This document shows positions 9,702-20,001 of a DNA stretch of 64,000 nucleotides, piece by piece; the stretch's first letter is position 1; each line of letters opens with the position of its first letter. The translations under genes were made by a program, and so were the position numbers. Source of the stretch: Branchipolynoe longqiensis (lineage: Eukaryota; Annelida; Polychaeta; Phyllodocida; Polynoidae); assembly GCA_030323885.1 (NCBI GenBank), contig CM059188.1, positions 109,108,644 to 109,172,643 on the forward strand, in the 5' to 3' direction. The notes below the pieces were generated by a model. The model made no database searches and was not told where the DNA came from. It saw only the letters and a list, made by a program, of their open reading frames with translations.

Positions 9702-10317
9702 AAGTGCCTGTCACACCTTACCAGATTGAGCAACGGACATAACCGGACAAAGAATTTTCTAGTCCAGTGGTGTTCGGTATCAAAATGTATCAAAATGTGT
9801 CAAAATGTTGCGCTATCGGGTCAAAGGCCGCTGGACGAAATGAACGCTAAACGGTCAAGGAACATACATTAACACATAGCAACCAGACGATAACCGAACA
9901 ATAACCGGACGACAACTGAATGTCAAACACACGGACTGAACATCAACCGGACATGTATCGGACTGTTCACGCACACGCCGAAAACATATAAAAAACCGAC
10001 GGACCGAATTCCCACAACACCGTCAATGGACTATGCAGGAAGCAAACGGGAGACGTAATGGATGGGTAATGGACATGAACCGGACAAAATGGACTCAATG
10101 GACTTAAACCGGACACCAACCATACACGTCAGTCCAGCGGTGTCCGGTACAGGTTTTGTGCATGTTCAAAATGTGCCAGCATACAAGCCGGACACCACTG
10201 GACAGAGAACAGAAACACCAGATGCCTACCGTATATAAACCGGACATTGATGTATTTCACCGGACAGTGTCTAGTTTCTATCCAGTTCCTCAATCCGGTA
10301 AGGTGTGACTGAGCCTT
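9702..10317. mobile_element. TIR element related to M7, with tandem subrepeats
   Basis: The left end 'aagtgcctgtcacaccttac' and the inverse of the right end 'aaggctcagtcacacctta' form imperfect TIRs of about 30 bp; TA flanks both. The interior is built of short variants of 'aaccggacaataaccggac', as M7 is built of cgcgccggtaacg variants. No coding capacity. Confidence 0.7.
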
Positions 10318-10686
10318 TACCCTTGCTATTGGAGCAGTGAACTGAGCAATTGTTGCATGCATTGTGCACAACAATAAGCTCATAATTAATCTCTACCACT
10401 AGACCAGTTATACCCGCCGGCTACTTTTTTTTGCATTATGAGGAAGTGAACTATAATCCTGTAGTAAACTAGATTAGCCGATAGTTGCAATAGTTGTCAG
10501 AATAGGTCTAGATTTAGTTAGTAGCACACTAAATAGTTATCAGGATTGTTCTGAAATAGACAACATGTAAGGTCCTATTTCTAGGTTACTTCTAAATTAT
10601 AAGTGCCTTTTCAGTATTGTATGAAGACAAGGTGTAGTGGGTGTAGTGGTAGCTGCTACCTCTATGAGTGGTGGTAATTATAATAA

Positions 10687-11278
10687 TGGGCCATTCTCTG
10701 AAAATAGGCACTAAAGTGTGACATGGAAACCAAAAGTTAAAACCTTCCAAATAATCGAGAAAAAAAACATTGCAAATAATAGCAGGATTCATGTTTCTTT
10801 GAAGGTTTGCATGTTGTGCATATGTCAGATTTAAACAAATATATTTCACTTTTTGATTTAGATCTTATACAAATTGAGCAATAAATTAATATCAGTCGTG
10901 TAACATGGAAATCAAAGACACATCCAGAACATCATCTTAACATACACAACAATGTCAAACACAATTTTATTGATTACAGTTAAGCAAACAAGTTTATGTC
11001 TTACAAGAAAAAAGTTGAAAACAAGTTGAAAAAGATATTTGGCTAAGTGCATGGCATTAATGTGTATATTTTCACATTTTCACTCTAGCATGTAATCATA
11101 CAAGAATAATTTTGATATCTTTTGTGAGATAGATTCTAAAGATGTAGAATTGCTAACATGCCTAATAGAGAGAGGCTACAATGATTATTTGACTTGCTAT
11201 CAATAAAAGAATGAATTGATTATCAGCATCGTAACGTGGAGACCAAATATGTAGTGCCCAGTTTTAGAGAATAACCCA
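10687..11278. mobile_element. MITE family M6 (TGGGYYRTTCT TIR)
   Basis: The left end 'tgggccattctctgaaaata' and the inverse of the right end 'tgggttattctctaaaactg' agree over about 27 bp with several mismatches. A related element lies at 38469-39186. Interior is AT-rich, non-coding. Confidence 0.65.
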
Positions 11279-11353
11279 ACTTGTACTTCCTCGCTGAGAT
11301 TCTATTATTATCTACTGAGATGAGAGTACATAATTGAAATTCCCATTGCTTAA

Positions 11354-11697
11354 AGTTGCATAGCCTGACAAAAGCATCAACTCTTCAAAACAATTACCTA
11401 GATTTGATCCTACATATCTAACTTAGATACTGATGCACCTATTAAGCATTTGTTGCCGCAAAGAAGGGAATGCTGAGTCAATGTAATAGAATTTGTTACT
11501 ACTGAAGCCTATTGTGTCAGAGTTTTGGCATGCTTGCCAAAATTAATTTAGAATGTTTGCACTTCAAATATCTCCAAAGTTAGCTGTTTAGAATAAAAAG
11601 TTACTTCACACTAAAGTCAAGTAGATAATAACGATCAAGTTAATATATTTATCTAAAAAAAGTGAGATAAAATCAAAACCATCGGATTATGCAACTT
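11354..11697. mobile_element. MITE family M1, complete
   Basis: Flanked by TTAA (11350-11353 and 11698-11701); ends 'agttgcatagcctgac' and 'catcggattatgcaact'. Inverted in orientation relative to the 4546 copy. Confidence 0.85.
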
Positions 11698-11739
11698 TAA
11701 TAACTGAATGCATATATATATATATGATGTATAACGTAT

Positions 11740-11884
11740 TAAACGAGTATAAATGTACGGAAAGGAACTTATCTCCTACTTATCCTACTGTGCCCCCAAG
11801 GCATGTACCGGTGGCGCCACTCTCGGCACACCTCTACCCCCGCTGCAGGGCCATTTATATATATATATATATGAAATATATAAT
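11740..11884. repeat. segment related to dispersed repeat R-C, left of Ngaro 1
   Basis: 'gtacggaaaggaac' and 'accggtggcgccactctc' match 46088-46160 of repeat R-C in order. Because R-C continues into a B-like block, this is either an extension of B2 of Ngaro 1 or an older related solo repeat into which it inserted. Confidence 0.5.
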
Positions 11885-11967
11885 ATTATTTATCTTCCGG
11901 ACAAAAACAACGAGCAGTGAATATAGTTGGATGAGAAACTTCTCTGGCTGGTAACCCCGAAAGGCCC
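11885..11967 (-). repeat. split direct repeat B2 of Ngaro 1
   Basis: Identical by eye to B1 (12233-12315): 'attatttatcttccggacaa' to 'ccccgaaaggccc'. A 51-bp spacer (11968-12018) separates it from A2. Confidence 0.9.
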
Positions 11968-12018
11968 CTCCGTTTATTAGCAATAGGGTAATAATAGTTA
12001 GAATAGTCAAGTACAGTA

Positions 12019-12237
12019 AAGTCAAATTTCCGAACGACTGGAGGCCGCATATCGGCTGAACCGCCCGAAGTCGCCTCCCCCGGGCACAAATCCCTCTGAT
12101 TGGCTGATCGCCTGCGGCTTGGCCAGCCTAGCCGGGGGAGCGGAGGCGGTACAGCGCCCACCCGCCATGCGGCAGGTGGGGAGGCAAGGCCCTACAGCCC
12201 AAATAATATGAGCATAACAAGTTATACAATACATTAT
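12019..12237 (-). repeat. split direct repeat A2 of Ngaro 1
   Basis: About 219 bp, matching A1 at 16691-16909 without a difference that I can find. It begins 'aagtcaaatttccgaacgac' and ends 'aagttatacaatacattat'. It abuts B1, so the last bases are shared. Confidence 0.92.
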
Positions 12238-12315
12238 TTATCTTCCGGACAAAAACAACGAGCAGTGAATATAGTTGGATGAGAAACTTCTCTGGCTGGT
12301 AACCCCGAAAGGCCC
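12233..12315 (-). repeat. split direct repeat B1 of Ngaro 1
   Basis: 83-bp copy of B2, directly downstream (minus sense) of the recombinase stop at 12338. Confidence 0.9.
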
Positions 12316-12337
12316 AAACACACCCAAAAGGATTTCC

Positions 12338-13340
12338 TCACCCGATCGACAGCATGGCTGCTACCCTCATGTCAGACGCGAGCCTCTGCTCGATGGGGGC
12401 GCGCAAGTAGTCGAAGACAGCGTCTGATTTCCAATCACCCCTCTCCTTTATCTCTAGAATTGACGCCCCAGTTTGTCTAAGAAAGGTGGCCCCACCTCTG
12501 CGCAGGCTGTGCGTTGTGAAATTCCCGGGCTGGAGACCCGCCCGGGCCGCAAAGCAGTTTTAGCGATGCCAAGTAGAAACCGTAGGGCAGGGCAACCGAG
12601 CCGGTGGCACATGGGACTATGAATGCCTTACTCTCTGGTGGCGCCGGCATGTCGTCAAAGTGTCTACGCACCCAATATACGGCACACAAGGCAGGGTTCA
12701 ACACACAAGAAACCGGGATCATATGCGTTCTTTCGCGAAATTGTATTGTCTTAGATTTCCTTACCCGGACCATCATCCCCCACTTATGGAAAGTGAAGTC
12801 CGACCTGAGTAAGGAGGAGTCCGAGTCCGTTACATGGCACTTCCTTAGGAGCGCCCTAAATGACAGCAGGATGGCCGCACGCAAAGTGACGTGACCCGTT
12901 GTCAGCTGCATCATGTTGAACAGTTGTAGCAATTGGTGTGGCAGTAAAGGGGGCGCCTGCTTCGGCGCATCCCCCAGGGATCTTCTGATACCCGACATGC
13001 ATTTCCGCACCCGGTGATTTTTGTAGTCTAATGGGGGACAACCGAGATCTTTTAGGTGGTTGTTCAAAGCACTCAGGTACTGCCTTATTGAGCTATAGCA
13101 CATACGTCTTGCTAAGTATGACATGTACATACACACCTGGTCTGGTTTGCAAGGATAAGGTGATACCGTATCTGCGAACACATTGCAAAACTCCAAGTAC
13201 GCTTTTATTTGGACCGAGTGGGTTTGCTTAGTGGCGTCCGCGTAATGCGCATCCTCGAACGCGCCACACTCCTCCCGCAGCCTCGACCAGTCTGAATTAG
13301 CAATGGAATAGATCATGACAGCACATGGCCATTGACACAT
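12338..13340 (-). pseudogene. tyrosine recombinase (YR) of Ngaro 1, one frameshift
   Basis: The recombinase would join the circular cDNA to the host genome. The first frame (13340 to about 12555) holds the N-terminal SAM-like core domain and the first catalytic Arg in 'FRALLRKCHVT', then a probable catalytic Lys block 'KSKTIQFRE'. A one-base insertion near 12554 (an extra c in ctgctttgcg, minus sense) shifts the frame. The C-terminal box continues in the other frame with 'HSLRRGG' (H-x-x-R), 'GDW' and the Tyr nucleophile in 'VFDYLRAP', ending at a tga at 12338-12340. Comparison with the intact homologue at 28684-29700 fixes the shift. Overlaps the RT frame by 44 nt. All catalytic residues are present across the two frames. 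Confidence 0.9.
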
Positions 13341-15387
13341 CCGCGTCTCTTACTCGTGCAATACTTTTGAATTTGTCTAGCCGACTTAGGCTATCGCAAA
13401 CCACATTAATCTTAGTGTTGATGTAAACCGCTTGGATATCAAAGTTACTTTTGATTGATTTCCAGAAAATCAAGCGTAACCAGGCCATTGTTGTTTTGTT
13501 TTTGCTTCTACCCGAATTTAGTGCCGCTCTAACCTGAGTGTTGTCAGTGACGAATACCACTGTCCTATTCTCCCATAGGTGCCCCCAGCTTAGTATGGGC
13601 CAGAGCTCCAGAACATTGATGTTGTCCGTTTTGCAACCCGCGTTTTGCGCCCCCTCAAAGTGATGGCCCAACCAGGTCTCCAAGGGTTTTGCGTTACTGA
13701 GTTTGAAAGCTCCTGCGAGCCAGTCCGAATCATGGGTAGCCCCAAAACCGAACAAGGAGGCGTCACTATAGACCGAAATGCATGGTTGGCTAGAATGGAT
13801 GATTTTTGCCTTCCCGTTGAAAGTTGCCGCAAATTCCAGCCACCATTTCAGATCCATGCGGAATTCTTCATTTAGTCTTACTTTATGATCCCTGCTTTTA
13901 ACCGACGCAACTAGGTCGTAGACTCTGCGTGAGAAAGTGCGCCCCCCATGTACGACCTTGCAACAGTGGGCTAGTACCCCGGCGAGGCTCTCTAGCTCTC
14001 GCTTAGAGGCTTTTCTACGGCGCAGAAATAGGTTAAGCTGGTCTTGCAATTTACTTAGTTTGTCTAGGGGGAGTCTTAGCTCCATGTTTACTGAATCTAC
14101 ATCGATCCCGAGAAACCGTGTCACTTGTTGGGGGAAAGTCAGCTTTTTGAAGCTTACGTAAAACCCTAGCCGGCGCAAAATCGCCACCAGCGTCAGCTGT
14201 CCCTGCCTGCACGCTTCCTCTGTGCGTCCCACTACGCAAAAGTCGTCGAGGTAGTTGATACATTCTGGATGCCCCTCCCGCACCATGCATCTGACAACAA
14301 AGTCGCTAATTTTGGAGAACAAATAGGGGCTACTACTTAGACCCATGCACAGGCGATTATCCTTTAGAAAAACCATCCCTTCCCCAAAATCCCAGGCTAA
14401 ACCTTGGCGCTCTCTGCAATTGGGATGGATGTTGATAGCACGGTACGCATTACTGATGTCAACTGTGGCGCAAAGGTCCCCCTCCTGCAGAATATCCGTC
14501 ACCGACTCGACAGAATTATAACTGAAATTTTGGCGGCAGCCCTGGGTGTGGTCGTTGACACAGTCACCCGACGGGCTCGAGCAATCTACTATCGCCCGGA
14601 AATCGTCATGACCTTTGGGAACCCCACCCAGGGCATGTATACAGGCACATGGTTCATCAACAACAGTCAGAAATTCCGCGTCAATCTCCACCTGGAGACG
14701 GCCAGACATGGCCACACCGATATCACCATTAGTAATAGAACCATAGTTATTTTTGTAGTAAGTGCTATCACAATCTGTATCAATGACTCTGTAGCCAAAA
14801 CATGCCCCGCGTAGTATATAGTCCCAGTCAGGGTCTATATCACCCCTGACAAAACATTCAATGTAAACACGACATGGTTTTATTTGGGCACGGACACCGT
14901 CAATCAGATAAACACAATTACAGCAACCTGCTACACAATCATCGAAAATGTCTATAAACCGTTCGCACCGTGTGTGCGTACCATCTCGGTCGATCACCAC
15001 TAGTGTGCAGATCGGCCCATCCTCCTTGTTCGTTTGATCGCGACCGATCACACGAAGCCAGTCACAGTTGCGTTCAGTAAGGTCAGGGTGCGATACCCCG
15101 AAGCCTCCCGATGTGCGCCCGCCAATTGCGGCCGCACCGATGTCATTGTACGTCCCTTGATGAGCAGTCTCAGACACGAGATCCCTGCTACGCTGCACAT
15201 CCGCGATATCGTAGTAGTTGACATTGGCCCCCCCCGCGCGGGGGTTAGGGGGCTGTTCCCCCCCGCCACCCTGTGGTGGCGTCAGTTTTGCGTGGGGACC
15301 GGCATCCCCCACCACGCTAATCCCTTCCTCAGAAGTCGTCGCCGCCTCGGCGCCGCAAAAGCCGCCGTAACCGCTGTCATCACGCAA
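13297..15387 (-). CDS. reverse transcriptase - RNase H of Ngaro 1, intact
   Basis: 696 codons, uninterrupted. After a low-complexity N-terminal region (about 1-230) the RT palm shows 'VDISNAYRA' (Asp about 310), 'CMGLSSSPY' (about 348-355) and 'YLDD' (about 379-382), the catalytic Asp pair. The connection includes 'FLGIDVD'. RNase H follows with 'SVYSDAS' (Asp about 542), 'NVLEL' (Glu about 594), 'VTDN' (Asp about 615) and 'CDSLSRL' (Asp about 665), so the DEDD set is complete. It makes the element cDNA in a cytoplasmic or nuclear particle. No DAM-like methyltransferase follows, unlike DIRS1 and most PAT-like relatives. The start is uncertain: the frame opens between gag and RT and the true start may be further in. 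Overlaps the recombinase frame by 44 nt. Confidence 0.92.
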   Translation of the reverse strand: MRDDSGYGGFCGAEAATTSEEGISVVGDAGPHAKLTPPQGGGGEQPPNPRAGGANVNYYDIADVQRSRDLVSETAHQGTYNDIGAAAIGGRTSGGFGVSHPDLTERNCDWLRVIGRDQTNKEDGPICTLVVIDRDGTHTRCERFIDIFDDCVAGCCNCVYLIDGVRAQIKPCRVYIECFVRGDIDPDWDYILRGACFGYRVIDTDCDSTYYKNNYGSITNGDIGVAMSGRLQVEIDAEFLTVVDEPCACIHALGGVPKGHDDFRAIVDCSSPSGDCVNDHTQGCRQNFSYNSVESVTDILQEGDLCATVDISNAYRAINIHPNCRERQGLAWDFGEGMVFLKDNRLCMGLSSSPYLFSKISDFVVRCMVREGHPECINYLDDFCVVGRTEEACRQGQLTLVAILRRLGFYVSFKKLTFPQQVTRFLGIDVDSVNMELRLPLDKLSKLQDQLNLFLRRRKASKRELESLAGVLAHCCKVVHGGRTFSRRVYDLVASVKSRDHKVRLNEEFRMDLKWWLEFAATFNGKAKIIHSSQPCISVYSDASLFGFGATHDSDWLAGAFKLSNAKPLETWLGHHFEGAQNAGCKTDNINVLELWPILSWGHLWENRTVVFVTDNTQVRAALNSGRSKNKTTMAWLRLIFWKSIKSNFDIQAVYINTKINVVCDSLSRLDKFKSIARVRDADVSMAMCCHDLFHC

Positions 15388-15504
15388 TTTGTTTGTTGTT
15401 CTGGCATCGCGTGTGATTTCAGCACCTTGACGCGACCCTCTCCCAACCGCCGGAGCGCCGACACCACAGCCCGCACCGTGGCCGCCACCAACCGCCGCCT
15501 CCAG

Positions 15505-16596
15505 TCAGTATTTTTTGTTTGGACAGGCATCGACTACGTGATTCTTACTTTTGCATGAAAGGCAATGGTGGTCCCAATCACACTTTTCACGCGTACACCC
15601 GTCTTTGTTATAATTATGCCCGAAGCATACTCCCTTCATCTTGGTGCCACCGCTTTTTGCGTGTTCCGCGCTTGTCTTCGCGGTGCTATTCCTAGCTTTT
15701 CCCCCCGTTTTGTATGAGCGGGAAGTGTCCATGTTGAAATGTAACAATGATAGTCCATTGTCCCCCATTTTGAATGCGCGCAGACCCTTTTCCCGTGCCT
15801 TCTCACGGACAGCCTGATCGTATCCCCGGTACGCCTCGTCATTATAATTATTCGTTGTAGCATGCATGGTCATATATGCGAGATGTCCCATGTATCCCGT
15901 TAGCTCCTCGACTTCCATGTCTAGCTTATTAGCCTTCTTAATTCCCCACACAAGTCCAGCATACAACAACTCATTGAAGTTCAACCTACTAACACTTTTG
16001 TTCCCCTTGGTATAGCCATTAAGAGAGAACTTACTTTTCTTCTTTCTTCTGCGCCTCCTCCTCTCACGGCTGCTGTCTTCACTGTCGTCCGACTCGTCTT
16101 AGTCCGATGATGATGACGGTGACGAGTCGTCCGAGCTGTCGCTCGAATCGCCGGATGGGGATCCCTTTTTCTTGCTAGCCTGCTTCTTTTGCTTCCGCGC
16201 ATTCGGCTTTTTTCTCCTGCGCGTCTGTTTAGCAGCCCGCGAAACGCGTTCCTCCGCAGCGATTTCCTTTTTCAGCGCCGCCTTGAGTTCCGATTTCCGG
16301 CGCGCCAGCACTTTGGTCTCCAACATCTTACGCAATTCCAACTCCTCGGCATCCGCTTCAACATTTACTGGTAGTCGGTCCGTGGCTTTTGATTTTGCCT
16401 CACCACTTTCACACAGCGCCATTCTTAGCATGCCGTCCATCGACATCTCCTCGCCACTTCCCGACACCCGTTGATCCTCCTCCACAGCTTCCAACTTCAC
16501 GGCTCGTCGATTAGCCTTAGCCTTGGTCAATTTACATTTACTACCTCTCGGGGCCTCATGCTCCTCCCCACACGCCTGGCATATATCAAGTACCAT
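15505..16596 (-). pseudogene. Gag of Ngaro 1, one in-frame stop
   Basis: Starts at the ATG at 16596, chosen because it lies just before 'ICQACGEEHE', which aligns with the start of the Gag at 32997. An upstream open stretch to 16833 runs inside repeat A1 and is probably untranslated. Order: zinc-binding motif C-x2-C-x3-H-x7-C; a Glu/Lys-rich, likely helical region; Arg/Lys clusters; a Ser/Asp run that ends in taa at 16099-16101; then in the same frame a basic block, a conserved segment 'LLYAGLVWGIKKANKLD', and at the end C-x9-C-x4-C-x3-H followed one residue later by C-x2-C-x4-H-x4-C. It would package the element RNA. The single stop is a substitution-type break; readthrough cannot be excluded. 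Confidence 0.82.
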
Positions 16597-16690
16597 CTCT
16601 AGTTCGCGCCGCAAATTGCGGTCCCACGTGTGGAAGAAAATTGCGGTCCCACGTGCGGAAGGTGGAGCGCAACTGGAGCACGTCTGCAAC

Positions 16691-16909
16691 AAGTCAAATT
16701 TCCGAACGACTGGAGGCCGCATATCGGCTGAACCGCCCGAAGTCGCCTCCCCCGGGCACAAATCCCTCTGATTGGCTGATCGCCTGCGGCTTGGCCAGCC
16801 TAGCCGGGGGAGCGGAGGCGGTACAGCGCCCACCCGCCATGCGGCAGGTGGGGAGGCAAGGCCCTACAGCCCAAATAATATGAGCATAACAAGTTATACA
16901 ATACATTAT
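16691..16909 (-). repeat. split direct repeat A1 of Ngaro 1 (5' end)
   Basis: Copy of A2. Just inside it (16613-16660) the leader carries a short tandem duplication of 'aaattgcggtcccacgtg'. Flank to the right is a (TA) run. Confidence 0.9.
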
Positions 16910-17584
16910 ATATATATTGGTGGTAAGTGAATTAGGTTAATGAGCAGAGGCGAGTGGTGGTGCCACCGTCGGAGCTGAGGTTCAGTAGGTTTGAGCAGTA
17001 GATGATTATGCTTGAGGCTCCACCACCCGATTACTGGTGGGTGGAGGTGTGGAGCGAGTATGGAATTCTGGGTTATTATACTTGTATAATTCTGATACAG
17101 CATATATATATACTGATATATGCCTTGCCTCTATTGTTGTCTAAAAACCTGACACAAGACAACTTTCAATAATGGGCGCCAAGACAATGGTATTGCCAAG
17201 GGGCAAGGTAGGCAGACTGACAGGTTGACAGCCCAGTGACACTCATTTATAACACCATCCACCTCCTGACAGTGATGTGAACAGTCACCCCCCCCCCTCC
17301 CTCCCCGCACCCCCTCCCATCCCCCGCGTATTAACAAAGTAGTTTCCTACCGATCAACTCTGGACACTGTCACCAAATGAAAGCGCTTTCACAGCCTCCC
17401 GCCCCCTATTTTCACAATCACCCCCCCCCACACACACACACTCACAGATACACACAGACTCACGTTTATAAATACGCCAATGACTCTCCCTTATTGGAAA
17501 TGATATCACACCGATAGGTGATTTGATTCGAATTCAGGCTGTTAAATCTGAAGGTAAACTTCGATTAAAAAAATGGTGTTAGTT
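16910..17584. other. no gene recognised; C-rich simple sequence
   Basis: Contains poly(C) runs near 17287-17335 and 17420-17435. Nothing coding or mobile is supported. Confidence 0.4.
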
Positions 17585-17905
17585 GTTGGAGTTTTATGTC
17601 CTGGCAACATCTATGATCATATCAGGATGGGTACTGACTTATGACAGTGCAAATTCATGGCGACTTTATAGTGCTGCACCACTGGGATACCAGGCCGCCA
17701 ACACCATGACCTGATATTCCAATCAGTCACATTAACCTGACACTGCGCCAACCAGTCCTTGCCCTATCCTAATAATTCTGAGCACCTGGCTAGGAAGCAA
17801 CAAGAATCAATGTTTAAGTCAGTGGTTTGACTCAATGGGGAATCGAACTCCCGATCTTCCCGCACGAGAAGCCCACGCTCTACCGATTCGGCCACCACTT
17901 ACAGT
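17585..17905 (-). mobile_element. SINE-A, full length, GC-rich-head type
   Basis: Tail 'gttggagttttatgtcctgg' at the left; head 'ctaccgattcggccaccac' in plus orientation at the right. Confidence 0.87.
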
Positions 17906-18035
17906 GCCTGGCTACAAAGCGACAAGTATCAATTTGTAAGTCATTGGTGGTTTGACTCGACCAGGATTCAAATCCTACGATCTACGAAAAATGGGAGACG
18001 GACGCTCAACTCATTCGGGCATCCCGTCTGGTGGC
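17906..18035 (-). mobile_element. second SINE-A head, 'ccagacgggatg' type
   Basis: A second head plus the first body words, ending 'cgggcatcccgtctgg'. It sits directly behind the head of the previous copy, so two head subtypes are joined in tandem with only one tail. Confidence 0.8.
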
Positions 18036-18162
18036 CCGAGAAGTACTAAGCAATCATCATTAATATTCATGTGACCGGCTGTTGTTGGGAACTAACCTAA
18101 TTAGCATACATCAGCATACACTTCTGATTGTCTGCAGCTGTTCACGTAAGCAATCGCCCTTT

Positions 18163-18475
18163 CGGACTCTGTGGCGGAGTGGTTAGAGTGTCTGACTTTT
18201 TTCTAGGTCGGACTCCTAATCTGAAAGGCAGTGGTTCGATTCCTGTGCACCACCTCTGCCAATTTGGATTTGCACTGCTGTGTAGAACTTACAGCGTCAT
18301 CAAAGGCCAGTTGCTCTCATACCATGTCTATGTGGTGCGGGAGGCTAAAAATCCCTTAGGTTGGTAAAAGTGTAGGCTCAGGCTTTCTTTCGACAAACTG
18401 TCTAATGGTGAAAACAAGTCTATTCAGACTTATCCATGATAGGCAGTATAAATCTTCAAGAAAATACACCAGACG
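18163..18475 (+). mobile_element. SINE S2, tRNA-Arg(CCT)-like head with anticodon-arm insertion
   Basis: The head 'tggcggagtggttagagtgt' has a good box A, then 'ctgacttttttctaggt', then the anticodon arm 'cggactcctaatctg' (loop CTCCTAA, anticodon CCT) and box B 'gtggttcgattcc'. The ~17-bp block between D arm and anticodon arm is absent from normal tRNA-Arg. The body ends '...gcagtataaatcttcaaga'. Other copies: 22946, 49241 and 58418 (minus). Confidence 0.85.
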
Positions 18476-18511
18476 CCGTAGAACGTCACCTGACCTTCCT
18501 CCTTAAACAGG

Positions 18512-18775
18512 GCATGATGACCAATGACTTAAAAATATATACTTGTCCCTTCCGAGCCAGGCACTCTGCATTATGAGGATAGGGCAAGGACTGGTTGGCT
18601 CAGTGTCAGGATAATGTGACTGAGTGGACATCAGATCATGGTGCTGCCGGCTTGATTTCTCAGTGGGGCAGCACTATAAAGTCGCCATGAGTGCACACTG
18701 CCACAAGTCACTACCTGTCCTGATATGACCTTAGATGGTGCAAGTACATAAAACTCCAACAACCAACCAACATCC
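18512..18775 (+). mobile_element. SINE-A body and tail, head missing
   Basis: Starts at 'ccaatgacttaaaaatata' and runs to 'aactccaacaaccaaccaac'. Confidence 0.85.
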
Positions 18776-19033
18776 TAGCACTCTGGTCACCTCTACCCCC
18801 TCGCTGGGGCTCGGCCCATCCTTTCAGACACTTCCATATCAGCATCCAATAACCAGTCAAAGTATGAAACATCACCCTTTGCCATTAGATACATATCAAT
18901 GCTCACCTCTTATAATATCTCCTAATATTTATATATGTCTGCTCTTATTTTCGCGTATACATGAAGATCCCCATATTTATACATACATCTATAGTTCCTA
19001 CAGTATTTAGGAGGCTTTATTGGAATGGGTAAA
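18776..19033. other. no feature recognised
   Basis: AT-rich, unique-looking. Confidence 0.35.
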
Positions 19034-19282
19034 TGAAGAGTTCAGGCGTGAAACCCTGAAAACGCCAACCCAAAAATAGAGATGAACATTGGAATCGAAC
19101 CATCAAACAATTTTTTCACATTCCTATTTCACATTCCTATTTTTTTGTTCATTGCCCCATAATCATTTCATCATAAGAAAAGTGGAATTAGTGAGAATTA
19201 AAATTACCTTGAAGTAAAAGTCTTTAATCTTAGCTCAATTTTTGGATTGGCATTTATGTGGGTTTACGCCTAAACTCTTCAA
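19034..19282. mobile_element. MITE family M5 (TGAAGAGTTCAGGCG TIR)
   Basis: Left end 'tgaagagttcaggcgtgaaa', right end 'acgcctaaactcttca'. The inner part of the TIR ('cgccaacccaaaaatagaga') also pairs. Second copy at 44263-44504. Confidence 0.72.
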
Positions 19283-19442
19283 ATATTAATTCTTCTGAAT
19301 AATGTTGTGTTAGTGTCAATACACTGGTCTTCTAAGTTTTAGCCATGCATAATGACAGATATTTACACTTGTTTATATGTATACTAAGGTACATAAGGAT
19401 GACAATGGACTAATTATTAAATGAAGTATACAAGAGTACAGT

Positions 19443-20001
19443 CAGAGAGCGTGTATATAAACAGATGAGAGAGACAACTCCCACGAAAATCGGTAACACA
19501 GGCTACAGTGGCGTTCCTGGCGGTTAGTGTTGAACAAGCTTTGAGTTTGCCATACGTGTAGTGCAAAACATTTGTTTTTATTCAAAATTAATAGAAATGC
19601 AGAAGCCTAACCTTATCGATTTAATATAATCCTTTTGGTAAACATGTTTTCTATATGTGTACTAAGCGGCTTGTTTCTATTTGGTGTAGTTTTAGAGATA
19701 TTTCACTTTTTCTGGAGGAAGATTGCACACGACCATTGACAATGCCTTGAGTTTGCCGTACGCGTAGTGAAAAACGTCAGTTTTATTCCAAATTAATAGA
19801 AATCCAGAACCCTAACCATATCAATTTAATATAATCTTGTTGATAAACATGAAGATTGCTCACTGCCATTGAAAATGCCTTGAGGTTTGCCCATATGCTT
19901 AAGCTGTTCAACAACCACCACTTGGAGCGCCACAGTCGGCAGATGTTACATGCTCTAGTATGGGAGTTGTCCCTCTCATCTGTTTATATACACGCTCTCT
20001 G
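19443..20001. mobile_element. MITE M3 (CAGAGAGCG TIR, ~40 bp; 7-bp TSD)
   Basis: Ends CAGAGAGCGTGTATATAAAC and the exact inverse, extending about 40 bp. The flanks share GTACAGT (19436-19442 and 20002-20008). The interior holds two ~190-bp tandem units starting 'gagtttgcc(a/g)tacg'. CAGAG termini suggest hAT ancestry (inference). No transposase. Confidence 0.85.

Larger units (their letters stand above)
11885..16909 (-). mobile_element. Ngaro-type tyrosine-recombinase retrotransposon, element 1
   Basis: On the minus strand the order is A1 (16909-16691), gag, RT-RNase H, tyrosine recombinase, B1 (12315-12233), A2 (12237-12019), B2 (11967-11885). This A1-ORFs-B1-A2-B2 split direct repeat plan, a tyrosine recombinase in place of a DDE integrase and no methyltransferase are the marks of the Ngaro group of the DIRS order. 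Such elements replicate through an RNA and are thought to integrate as circles by recombinase, without target duplication; none is visible here. RT-RNase H is intact, gag has one stop and the recombinase one frameshift, so this copy is probably defective but young. Confidence 0.9.

Noticed and set aside
13297..15387. LTR retrotransposon or retrovirus
   Set aside because: No LTR pair, no aspartic protease motif, no DDE integrase; a tyrosine recombinase is present instead.
16596..16833. Gag extended upstream into repeat A1
   Set aside because: The open stretch lies in the terminal repeat, is also present at the other end without coding context, and the homologous Gag starts just before the N-terminal Cys/His motif.
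18163..18265. tRNA-Arg gene
   Set aside because: Box A, box B and a CCT anticodon are present, but a 17-nt insertion and the same ~300-bp body in four dispersed copies make it a SINE head. A real tRNA gene elsewhere could be the source.
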